NCBI GenBank assembly: GCA_916048095.2
Contig: OU696583.1
Location: 5,965,822 to 6,029,821, forward strand
DNA length: 64,000 nt
Direction: 5' to 3'
Source of the DNA: Sacculina carcini
Lineage: Eukaryota > Arthropoda > Thecostraca > Sacculinidae
The position numbers were made by a program, and so were the translations under genes. Shown one piece after another: positions 54,367-64,000 of this stretch. Within the stretch, counting starts at the first letter, position 1. Each line of letters starts with the position of its first letter. The notes beneath the pieces are model-generated. The model was not told where the DNA came from. It worked only from the letters and a program-made list of their open reading frames with translations, and searched no databases.

Positions 54367-55702
54367 AGTTTTACAATTTCATTTATCCCAACTGAAATCA
54401 AAGTTGTCCCAGCTGAAATCAAAATTGTCCCAACTGAAACCAAAATTGTCCCAACTGAAATCAAAGTTGTCCCAACTGAAATCAAAGTTGTCCCAACTGA
54501 AATCAAAGTTTTCCCAACTGAAATAAAAGTTGTCCCAACTGAAATCAAAATTGTCCCAACTGAAATCAAAATTGTCCCAGATAGAACCACAATGTATGTT
54601 ATTGATTTTACATTAAATATCAAACTTAATTGTTATCAGTACATTTCATTGTATTTCACATGAAAAATTTATCATTAGTCGTAAAACATAGATATGTACT
54701 ACTTACTATGTACTATACAATTATGTGCTATGGCATGTACTACAATTACAATGCAGATATGTACCGTATGTACTTACTTTATGAGGAACTCTATCAGCCA
54801 ATATATCAATGTCAGCGTATATACCCAACAACAACTGCCCTATGGCGCGCACTGCCCCACGGCGCGCACTGCCCCACGACGCGCACTGCCCAGCCCCCTA
54901 CATCCCCCTGCTCGCTCATAGCACGTGCATACAACATACATACACTCACACTACCTCGCACGCACAAATAGACACCATACACAAATATATATACCGTACA
55001 ATATTAAACATAGTACAGATGGCTAGCAACGACAAGCGCTATTCGCACGTGATGCCTCAACACTTGACATATGACGGAAAGTCTGTGAAAGTTTGATGTT
55101 TCTGTAGATGTGTGTGTGTGGGTGTGTGTGTGCACGATATGCTCGCGAGTGCTCTCCGAGAACAGTGACTCTACGCTGACACTGATATATTGGCTGATAG
55201 AGTGCGCGCCATAGGGCAGTTGTTTGCGCAGAAGGTTTGTGCGTGTTTGTTAGTGAAGGTGTTTTAGTGGGCCATGTTGCGTTGTGATTGTGTTGAGTTG
55301 TTGCTAGAATGTAAGTACAAGCGCTGGTGGTATATACGCTGACATTGATATATTGGCTCATAAAGTAAGTATACATACGGTACATATCTACATACGGTAC
55401 GGTATTGTACTACATACCATATCACATAATTGTATAGTACATAGTAAGTAGTACATATCTACGTTTTACGACTAATGCTACATTTTTCATGTGAAATGCA
55501 ATAAAATGTATTGATAAAAATTAAGTTTGATATTAAATGTAAAATCAATAACATACATTGCGGTTCTAGCTGGGACAATTTTGATTTCAGTTGGGACAAC
55601 TTTGATTTCAGTTGGGACAACTTTGATTTCAGTTGGGACAACTTTGATTTCAGTTGTATGTTTGGATTTTGATTTCAGTTGGGACAGATGAAATTGTAAA
55701 AG
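54367..55702. mobile_element. Foldback-like element with 21-bp tandem repeats in both arms
   Basis: The left arm (54367-54825) and right arm (55330-55702) are long imperfect inverted repeats. From the outside inward each has a TTTTACAATTTCAT end and tandem 21-bp units (TCCCAACTGAAATCAAAGTT), about nine on the left and five or six on the right. A unique stretch (GTATGTTATTGATTTTACAT onward) and TATATCAATGTCAGCGTATA follow. The middle (about 500 bp) carries rearranged smaller inverted pieces, including CTGCCCTATGGCGCGCACT. Long arms made of tandem repeats are the known structure of Foldback elements. No target duplication or transposase is seen. Confidence 0.75.
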
Positions 55703-56198
55703 GTATAGAACAGAATCCGCCCGATCATATATGCTCAGTGCTTTCAAATACCATAGTGCACTGGTACGTCATTCACATGCTACAAAAAATGCAGTCTCAC
55801 AAAAGGCACAAACAAAGCATAAACAATAATCCAATGTAAATTCCCCTCCTGAAAAAAAGCTACAACACTGTGAAAGCAATTCACTGACACGATTCAGATC
55901 TGATTCACTGAAATGATTCAGAGCGCAATCATTGTGCAAATTGAACCATTCAATGGACACTCAGCGACGGTAACATAGATATAACGACTACGCACTGGCG
56001 TCCTTATATCAGAGCAACAGAAAGAACAACGGAGAAAGCTAAACCGGGCAGTGGGCAAAATGGAAGACGGAAGAGACCATGAAAAACGGATGACAAACAC
56101 AAACAACCCGCCATCACGCGTGTGTGTGTATGATAGTCTTCGTGCTTAATTGACATCATACGACTTGACACCTCCGTATGGGGAATTATGCACACACG
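55703..56198. other. Gene-free stretch
   Basis: AT-rich DNA with no recognised element, leading into a (CA)n tract. Confidence 0.55.
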
Positions 56199-56201
56199 CA
56201 T

Positions 56202-56235
<34 letters not shown>

Positions 56236-56236
56236 G
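56199..56236. repeat. (CA)n microsatellite at the LINE 5' junction
   Basis: The nearly pure CA tract ends exactly where LINE coding sequence starts. A second CA tract lies at the 3' junction (58375-58408), so the LINE probably landed inside one microsatellite. Confidence 0.85.
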
Positions 56237-58318
56237 GTGATAAACTGAACTATGACAAAGCCAACATAAAACAGCTTAAGAGATACTTTGATGAGGTCGA
56301 CTGGACCGCTATGTTGACAATGACGGATGTTCAACAAAAATTTGATTATTTTGTTGACGTGTACAAGCTCGGTATTGAAAGATATGTTCCAAGAATAAAA
56401 AGATCATACACCAAAAAAAATGTTTGGTTCAACAAAAGATGTGAAAAAGCTAGAGAGGACAAAGAAAAAGCATGGAACATATTGCGAAAGAGAAATACTT
56501 ATGAGCACTGGAAAGAGTACAAAATAGCCAGAAACAATTACGTGAAAATAAGACGAGAAGAAACAATGAATTATGAAAAAAGTATAGTTGAAAAATGTGA
56601 AAAAGAACCGAAGATGTTCTACAAGTATGTCAACAGAAAGATGAAAAATTACGTGGGCATCGAAAGAATTCAACATGAAGGCGAGACCATTACTGAACCA
56701 GAGAAAATCTGCGAAATTATGAATTATAAATTTCACATGGTGTTCACTGATGAAAGTCCCTTTGATGGAAGTCGAATCTTGCCGAAATGTAGGCCTATGG
56801 GAGATGTGTATTTATCTAAGAAAGATCTGATTGAGAGACTGTCGAAGTTAAAGAATGGGAAATCAGTTGGACCAGACGGAATTGAGGGGAGCATTATCAG
56901 GGAATGCAGGGAAGAGTTGACGGAGCCATTGTATGACGTCATATGTACTAGCTTGCGCCTGGGTGAAGTTCCTTCATAATGGCAATGTTCGAGCATTGTT
57001 CCAATTCACAAGAAGGGTTCGAAAGAGGAATCATCCAACTACAGACCTATATCACTGACCAGCGTGATATGTGAAGTGGGTGAAAAAATTATCAAGGACC
57101 AGTGGGTAAAACACCTGGAGAGAGAAAAGGTTTTGTCAAATGCACAATACAGATTTAGACAATCAAGATCATGTGTGTCGAGTCTTTTATTCTTTTACAA
57201 CAAAATTATTGATGCTGTACAGGAGAGGGACAAGTGGGTGGACTGCATATACTTGGACTTGTGCAAAGCTTTCGACAAGGTCCCATTCAGGAGGCTTCTG
57301 TAGAAACTGGAGTATTGTGTAGGAATACAAGGACCACTATTGAAATGGATGGAACATTACTTGACCGATAGAAAAATGAGTACAACTGTGAGGGGAGCGG
57401 CTTCTTCGTGGAAGCGGGTGAAAAGTGGGGTGCCACAAGGCTCTGTGCTCGGACCAATAATGTTTCTGATATATATCAATGATATAACGAACGATCTGGA
57501 CAGCACCGTTCACCTTTTTGCCGACGATGCCAAATTGATGAGAGTCATAACGAGTAAGAGAGACTGTGAACAATTGCAATGTGACATCGACAAGATTCAA
57601 GAATGGTGTAAAAAATGGTTAATGAGCCTCAACGAAACAAAGTGTCATGTCATGAAATTTGTCAAAAGCGGGAAGAGACCATCTGTGGACTATGCACTGG
57701 GATGCGTCACGCTGCGAGAGGTGGACAAGGAACGAGATCTTGGTGTGATTATCCAGAATGATCTGTCACCGCAGGCGCACATTGATGACCTTTTCGCCAA
57801 GTCGTATGCACTTATTTCAAAAACGAGAGGAGTATTCAACTACATGGATGAGAATATGTTCAGAAAAATCATGATAGCTCTAATTAGGCCAAAGATCGAA
57901 TACGCAGCTGTAGTTTGGTCTCCACACGAAGTGAGACATATAAAGAAAATAGAAAAGATTCAAAGACTAGCCACAAAATTGGTACCAAACTTGAAAAACA
58001 TGTCTTACGAGGACAGATTGAGGAAAATTGAATTACCCAGGCTTGATGAGAGGAGAGAAAGAGGTGATTTAATAAACATATATAGATGCATAAATGACAC
58101 GGTCAACACAGACGACATCGGATTAGTTTTTCAAGGAAATGAGCGTAGAGGACACTAAAAAAACTGAGGAAAACACGTTGTCGAAAAGATGTAAAAAAGT
58201 ATAGTTTCCCTTTTAGGAGCGTAGATCAGTGGAACCAATTAGACAGCAAAATAGTTGAAGCTAGAAATTTAAGTTCCTTCAAAAATATGTTAGATAAATT
58301 ATGGAAAAGAGACGGGAC
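56237..58318 (+). pseudogene. CR1-like LINE ORF2, partial
   Basis: Reverse transcriptase motifs: SSNYRPISLTSVICEV, CIYLDLCKAFDKVPF, KSGVPQGSVLGPIMFLIYIND and HLFADDAKLM with the catalytic pair. The C-terminal domain (ALIRPKIEYAAVVWSPHE, RRERGDLINIYRCIND) continues to about 58318 after a frame change near 58158. TAA at about 56977-56979 replaces a codon in the conserved PSEWQ-like stretch, TAG at about 57301-57303 falls after FRRLL, and a frame change near 58158 also breaks it. The catalytic segment itself is open from 57340 to 58158. Confidence 0.85.
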
Positions 58319-58371
58319 AGCACGAGCTTAGCTCATATCCTGTAGAACAACTATGTGAGTACAACTATGTG

Positions 58372-58374
<3 letters not shown>
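56237..58374 (+). mobile_element. CR1-like LINE, 5'-truncated
   Basis: The element begins within the linker after the endonuclease (NYDKANIKQLKRYFDEVDW) and runs through reverse transcriptase to the 3' end. Its protein parallels the minus-strand LINE at 23.1-27.1 kb throughout. The 3' untranslated part also matches (GAGACGGGACAG, AGCTCAT) and ends with two 14-bp units ACAACTATGTGAGT (58347-58374), against ACAACTCGGTGAGT in the other copy. Truncation at the 5' end is the normal outcome of incomplete reverse transcription. Confidence 0.88.
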
Positions 58375-58414
<40 letters not shown>

Positions 58415-58670
58415 AAATACAAACACACATACACATAAACACGCACATACATGCACGAGTGTGTGGAGTGTTCAAGGTGTATTTTACGCGGTGTATAACA
58501 TGCACGGTAGTGTGTGTGGTGGATACCAGTTTCTAATAATCACAATGCCAGGTCTCTACTGAAAACAAAATGTTTTTCACACATCATCCAAACACGCACT
58601 CATACACAAATCACGAACATATATAAATATAAGCATGCACATACACACCCATATATATATATATATATAT

Positions 58671-58710
<40 letters not shown>

Positions 58711-58719
58711 ATATGCAAA
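58375..58719. repeat. (CA)n and (TA)n microsatellites
   Basis: (CA)n runs at 58375-58408 and beyond, and a long (TA)n tract lies at about 58650-58707 with one interruption (AGTTTA). The long TA tract is expected to be variable in length. No gene is present. Confidence 0.8.
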
Positions 58720-61075
58720 TTAAAAATAAATAAGGTAAACTCATAAAAACCTTAATCAATTGAAAAGTCTAAATTTCATTATTTGTAATTTTATTTTGAG
58801 AGAATATTTTCACTCAGCCCGCCTCATATTTATACCCGCCCGACGTGCAGAATAATTCATAACTCGAACACGATCCGTTCTGTATCTTGAAGTCAAATCC
58901 ATTAGTTTTGTATATGAATTCATTCTATACGGTGAAATTGAACGTTTTATTGTGTATAGTTGCTGCCCGCGGGACATTTTTATTTCATAAAAATGAACCA
59001 TCGCTTCGTTTGCGTTTGAAGCCCCTGATCTATACCATTGAACCCGCGCAATTATGTCACCTCATATTCAAGCATACATACACACACAGACAGACAGATA
59101 ATTTCTTTTATATATACATAAAAGAAATATATAAATATATACAGATTTGAACCCGCTCGCCGTGCTGAACAATTCATAAAGTAAAATTCATATTCAATCC
59201 ATAAAATGAACTGAATACAAATCAAAAAACCAAAAATTTAACCTGTATATACGTTCACCAATAGAAAACTCTAAATCTGAATATTTTCATTTTAAATTTG
59301 ACAACATATTATCCCTCAATCCGCCTCATATTTGAACCTGCCCGTCGTGCGGAATAATTCAGAACACAAACACGTAACAAACAATTAAAATTCTAGCATG
59401 TAAACCCGCCCGTCGTGCGGTACAATTCATACTATTAAATTTGTATTCAATTCATAAGAGAAAATAAATATGAATTAATAAAGAAAAGAGTAAACCCATA
59501 AAAAATTCATATTTAAACCTGCCCGTCGTGCTGAATAATTCAGAACTCAGATTCAGAACAGAACTTAACAGAACAGATATTTCATAACTTTTTTATCATA
59601 ATGTTTTAAAAATATATATAAAATTATAACTTAACATCGCCATCTAGCATTAAAACCCGCCCGTTGTGCAGAACAATTAATACAGTAAAATAAATATTGA
59701 ATAAATAAAAAGCGATTAGAAATTTTAAAATAAAAATTAAGCCCATAAAAAGTATTAACCAATAGAAAAGTCTAAATATGAATATTTTTATTTTAGATGT
59801 GGCAAACTATCCGGTTAGGTTAGGTTAGGTTAGGTAGCCTCGTATTTAAACCCGCCCGTCGTGCGGAACTATTAATAAAATATAATGAATCAAAAAGCAA
59901 AATGCTTATCCATTATAAAAATATAAATTTGTAAATTCTTGTTTTAATTATTGACGAAGTTTTTTTCCTCAACACTGCTCAAATTCACACCCGTCCTTCG
60001 TGTGTAATAATTCAGAAGTGTAACACTATCAAAATAACGCAAATTTCTGTCATCTCTATAATTCCAGATTAATGCTTCCGCTAAAACAGCATATGCATAT
60101 AGTTGGCATTGCATGATATTAGAACCCATATCCTTATGCAACTTAAGCGTATGCAACTTGAAATTAAACCAATTAAATTACACAATAAAATTCAGTAGTT
60201 TACTTTGTTCTGTAGAAGCGCACAGGTGGCCACAGTTCCCAGTAGTATTTTACCCGCCCGTCGTGCGGAACAATTCATGAGTAAATATTGAGGACAATAA
60301 AGCCTTTCTATTCAGTATAGTGTATCATTAATTAAACTGTACTCAATTAAACCACACCATCCATGCTTGGAGATAATATGATGCATTCTTAATTGTGATT
60401 GGGCTTCAGTGAAATTTAATCAGTGTATACTCCTGTTTAGTCGCAAGTGCGCATAATAGCTGTCAAATTGGCAATATGCCATTTTGAATTTACATCGCCG
60501 TAACTTCCTTCAGATACACTTTGGAAAATTCAGCATTATAGCGCATTGTAGAAAACAAAATTTCCAGCATGATCGTATAATTTATTTTTATGTGTAACAA
60601 ATAGTTACTGAGAAATAGTAGAAAAATGAATAAATTTTACTCGCCCGGTGTTCAAGTGTAATTTTTGGATATATTTGACAATTTTGCCAATTTTACAAGT
60701 TTTTGTAACATTTGTGGGTATAAATTATAGCTTGTCTTGTAGAACACAAAATTTTCTACACAAAAGTATAATTTATATAGCAGTACCATTGCTGGTTTAT
60801 GAGGAATAGATAGCGGAATATTGACCAAAATATTCAGGTTTTTAGCGCTAATTTTGCCTTTTTGACTTTGTCATTTTGACTTCACACCGCCGTGACGGTT
60901 TCTTAATACACTTTGGAAAAATAAAAATTATACCGTGTTGTAGAAAACAAAATTTCCAGAATGATGATATTATTTATTTAGATGTGTGATAATTACTTTT
61001 TGAGAAATAGAGAAAAAAGTATACAAAATCGGACGCGAGGAGTTTAAATAAAATTTTGAATATAGATTGAAATAA
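58720..61075 (-). mobile_element. Cluster of Helitron-like non-autonomous elements
   Basis: At least eight hairpin motifs of the CCCGCCCGTCGTGCGG type occur (near 58820, 59150, 59330, 59393, 59510, 59644, 59845 and 60247). Two are preceded by CTAGCAT, the minus-strand CTAG terminus. A minus-strand start (TATATATAAAAGAAATTATC followed by CTGT and TG repeats) lies near 59120-59070. The 60.4-61.07 kb part matches 39.4-39.8 kb in Helitron-like element 1. No protein frame is seen. A perfect run of four GGTTA units lies at 59815-59838. Confidence 0.55.
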
Positions 61076-61164
61076 TTTGGGCCAATTTGCTGCCTGGCTA
61101 CACCAACATCATATATATGGCTTGGATGTGCATCAAATTACGTTGTTATACCGCCTGTGGACAA

Positions 61165-61232
61165 ACAACGGATCACTGACCGCTAGCGCGGAGGTCACTG
61201 ACCACAAGAGGGGAGGTCACTGACCGCTGACG
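61165..61232 (-). repeat. Three tandem-like copies of the donor-site sequence
   Basis: The sequence GGTCAGTGACC at the AMACR exon end recurs about 22 and 45 bases downstream (minus strand), as GGTCAGTGACC and GGTCAGTGATC, each with flanking GCGG or TGTGG. Each copy contains a GTCAGT that could act as a 5' splice site. The first is in frame with the conserved exon end. Confidence 0.75.
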
Positions 61233-61368
61233 GCGAGGTAGTTGATGTCGTGTCCTGCGCGTGCGGCCAGAGGTCCAGTCTGACCGTAGCCCGTCAGTCG
61301 GGCGTAGACTAGATGCGGGTTATCAGCGGTCAACAGCTGAGGCCCCAGTCCCAGTCTCTCCATTACGC
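61225..61368 (-). CDS. AMACR: Alpha-methylacyl-CoA racemase-like gene, one internal exon
   Basis: On the minus strand the exon reads [20 protein letters not shown], then [20 protein letters not shown] and INYLAVSG. This is the pattern of family III CoA-transferase enzymes such as AMACR, which interconverts (R)- and (S)-2-methylacyl-CoA in peroxisomes and mitochondria for branched-chain fatty acid and bile acid breakdown. The histidine in GHDINY corresponds to catalytic His126 of the mycobacterial racemase MCR. An acceptor (CGCCAG) precedes it after a (TG)n run, and a donor G|GTCAGT follows the SG codons. These borders agree with the second coding exon as I remember it in vertebrate AMACR. It is the only host exon found; flanking exons are not visible in the window. 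The 144-bp exon has no stop. Confidence 0.85.
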
Positions 61369-61376
61369 CTGGCGTG

Positions 61377-61409
<33 letters not shown>

Positions 61410-61411
61410 CC
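61369..61411 (-). promoter_or_regulatory. 3' splice site with (TG)n polypyrimidine tract
   Basis: On the minus strand the intron ends with GTGTGTGTGTGTCACGCCAG, so an interrupted (TG)n microsatellite takes the place of the pyrimidine tract directly upstream of the AMACR exon. Microsatellite length here might affect splicing, as known for TG tracts near other acceptors; this is an inference. Confidence 0.6.
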
Positions 61412-62319
61412 AATGTCGCGCAATGCCAACACAAACCATTCAGCAGTGAAAAGATGAACATCAGTGATATCAGTGATATCAGGGATTAAAAGAAGGACCT
61501 GAGTCTAAGTTGTGTGTATATATGTGTTTGTTGTGTGTATGTGAGTGTGTGTGTGTGTGTGCGTGAACATGTGTATGTGTGTTAGCACCCTCAATATTAT
61601 GACGAGATAGCTTCGTATCGCTAGGCGGAGATTGATTGACCCATTGATTGACCCATTTCACAAGTTAGGTTGCCTAGTGTGAAAGGGGTCTGTACGTGAC
61701 GGTAAATGAGTGGAGGTGTGATCACAGTGGTATGGTACTGTAGGCGCGCGTGGGGCAGTGATGACCCTGTCCTTCAGTGTTGGTTGATTCATGTTTTTGA
61801 AAATAAACCAACTAATGTAAGAAGTATTTCGCTCACAACCCCCGTTGTCATTTGATTTTAGAAGTATATGCTTACTTTCTCATATGATAAAATTGCGAGC
61901 CAACCGTCTCTCTCCTTCAACAAATACACACAAACAAACGCACACACACACATGCACACACTGGGCTAATTAAGTCCAATGGGAGCAAACACACGCACAC
62001 ATGTTGTCGGCAAAAACACTCATTCTACCGGGGCAACGTTAGACCAACTGTATACGTCACAAGATCTCGTCGTCCGAAAATTAATGCCATTTTGCAAGCG
62101 ATGTTATGGCGTGTACGTATGGAGAACGCGCACACACACACACACACACAAACACACATGCACACACATACACAGCCGATGTGAGAGTAACAACAAAGAC
62201 AAGAATGCACACAACGTGTGCAACAACAGACATAAGCCTCGCGAGAGACACGGTCAGGTGTTTATGCCAGGAAAACGATCAAATTCATCTCGTGGGAGGC
62301 AGTGGAGCTCGCAAGACAA

Positions 62320-62350
<31 letters not shown>

Positions 62351-63779
62351 TGCACACAAACGCAAATACAAGCGAGAACAGATCGCTTTCAGTAAGCAAA
62401 GCAAACAAAGCAAGCTTTCAGTAAGCAAATGGTGGAAGTTTGGTTCAGCCATTGGAAGACGTGTTGTAATACCGATTGGTGCGTGAATACAGATGCAGCA
62501 CACACATACACACACAGACACACACGCGCGCGTGCAGGGGAACAAATAAATCAGTAGGCCACGAAGTTCAAAGGACACAATAAATTTGGCTACTTGTTCT
62601 AGCTACATTGTATACGTTGGTATCAATGCATTCAACCTGATCGATTCAGCACCCAAGTATCAATTCCACTGCAAATAGGTATTTCCCAGTGAAAAACAAG
62701 TAGAAATAAACTTTTAAGTTCAGTAGAAAGAAAATAAAATGACAAAAAGTCTAAAGTGTATGTGTAGGTGCGTAAACATAGGTTTGATACGTATGTTTGA
62801 CGACATATGTTATGCTTCAACATGATGTATACATGTGAATGAATGTGTATATGCCACAAGTATGTATACAATACAAGTACTGCTATACTTGTGCATTGTA
62901 TATACATGTGAGTGTGTGTGCGTGAGTGTGCATCGCACAATGTAATTTTCAATTTCACCCGACCACATACGTCTACACATACACACGCGCATACATACAC
63001 ATACACACGCACACATACACACAGACACGCATACGAGGCAAGACGAATGACTATGTTAGCGGCTGCGCAGCAATTTACCAGCTGTCCACTGGACAGAATT
63101 GACGGCCAAAAATTAATGGCCAACTGTATCACGCTCTCCAGCACTGTCTTTTTCCCGCTCTGCTATTTCTCATCTCCCTCTCTCTCTCTGCCTCTGATTC
63201 TGCATATTCTATATACTTCGCGTTAGTATGTGTGAGTATGTATGTGTATGTATATGTGTGTGTGTGTGTGAATCGGAATTTACGTTGCGTTTTTGATTTA
63301 TGAGATAGCCGCCAATAAACTGGTGATCAAACGTACTCGCACACACGCGCATACAAGCACATGCACTACGATAGAGATATGTGAAACGTCATATACACCT
63401 GCTGAAAGCAGATACCACACATACACACACACAAACACACACGCATATACACATTTATCAAACGCGGAATTTCATTTAGCGAACACTGGCGATGTGCATG
63501 TGTACGAGTATGTGTGTGTGTGTGTGTGTGCGTGTGTGTGTGCGCATGCACGAGCTACGTAGCGACAAAATTTCTTCGAAAGTGGAGAACGTGAAAACTA
63601 ATGACAAACACACACATACATACTCTCTCTAATTGAGTAAAACGCAGTAATTGAGGAAACATCAAACAGCAGCTTATAATTAATAAATGTGAATTCCGAC
63701 TTCAAACAAGGACTTGTTCACAATCCTCCTACACACACACGCGCGCACACTCACTTGTTCACTTTGTTCACTTGTATTC
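61412..63779. other. Gene-free, microsatellite-rich stretch
   Basis: Probably intron or intergenic sequence upstream of the AMACR exon. Many (CA)n or (TG)n tracts occur, near 61518-61565, 61939-61960, 62130-62175, 62318-62350, 62498-62526, 62905-63030, 63240-63275, 63420-63450, 63508-63542 and 63730-63750. They create histidine/threonine or cysteine/valine frames on either strand that are not genes. No second AMACR exon could be read by eye. Confidence 0.6.
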
Positions 63780-64000
63780 AACTTAATGTACAATCGCTGA
63801 TTGGTAAGTTACCTGATATAAGAGTTGACCTCGAATTCGTTCATAATTGTGACATCATGTTACTTAGCGAAACGTGGTTGAAACCTGAAACGCCAAATCG
63901 TTTTCTCACTGTACCGGGATATACTCTTATAAGACACGATATACCTGCTACATCAAATCAACCTACTGGCTACGGAGGCGTAGCGGTACTGTTGATAAAC
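63780..64000 (+). mobile_element. Start of a LINE ORF2 endonuclease, cut by the window edge
   Basis: Translation from about 63791 gives LNVQSLIGKLPDIRVDLEFV, then CDIMLLSETWLKPE with the catalytic glutamate region of an APE-type endonuclease. VPGYTLIRHDIPA and GYGGVAVLLIN follow. This is the standard N-terminus of LINE ORF2 proteins of the CR1/L2/Jockey group. The frame stays open to the last base of the window. No ORF1 is seen upstream, so the copy may be 5'-truncated. Confidence 0.85.

Noticed and set aside
54384-55685. Regular short repeats that might suggest a CRISPR array
   Set aside because: The 21-bp units are directly adjacent without unique spacers, and the DNA is clearly eukaryotic.
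59815-59838. A chromosome end or true telomere
   Set aside because: Only four units, inside a repeat with unique sequence on both sides; at most an interstitial telomere-like run.

Overview
This is nuclear DNA from an animal, most likely an invertebrate. It is AT-rich, full of (CA)n microsatellites, and made almost entirely of transposable elements laid inside one another. The only host gene I can support is one exon of an alpha-methylacyl-CoA racemase-like (AMACR) gene on the minus strand near 61.3 kb. There are no rRNA genes, no convincing tRNA genes, no operons and no CRISPR array. The species cannot be named from the sequence.

Layout. 0.47-11.5 kb is a Ty3/Gypsy retrotransposon fossil. 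It is split by a hAT-type miniature element (3185-9204), which is itself split by a BEL/Pao element (3361-9040). 11.6-14.3 kb is a decayed L2/CR1-type LINE. 15.97-21.19 kb is a LINE whose ORF1 carries a PHD finger and CCHC knuckles, with part of a second, related ORF1 embedded in its ORF2. 21.2-40.2 kb is one deep nest. A Helitron-like element (minus strand) holds a Gypsy-like LTR element (LTR-2). LTR-2 holds a minus-strand CR1-like LINE inside its body, and its 3' LTR holds an unclassified terminal-inverted-repeat (TIR) element. The TIR element holds a nearly intact two-ORF LINE, and that LINE holds a 5'-truncated L2 LINE in antisense.

40.2-47.5 kb has a second Helitron-like element running into a Polinton/Maverick fossil (DNA polymerase B, ATPase, two small proteins, integrase) that contains a 1.1 kb tandem duplication. 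It is followed by the right end of a second TIR element. 47.5-52.5 kb holds an inverted (twin-primed-looking) I-type LINE fragment, a third piece of the TIR family, and a minus-strand relative of LTR-2. 53.6-55.7 kb holds a SINE-like unit and a foldback-like element whose long inverted arms contain 21-bp tandem repeats. 56.2-58.4 kb is a 5'-truncated CR1-like LINE sitting in a (CA)n tract. 58.7-61.1 kb is another cluster of the Helitron-like family. The rest is the AMACR exon, microsatellite-rich DNA, and the start of another LINE at the right edge.

The most useful result is a relative time scale. Target-site duplications at several layers fix the order of insertion. The LTRs of LTR-2 differ at only two positions by my reading, so everything nested in it should be young, which suggests several transposon classes have been active recently. 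Some LINE frameshifts could be assembly indels. Frames were read by eye and no searches were run, so clade names for LINEs and LTR elements are provisional.
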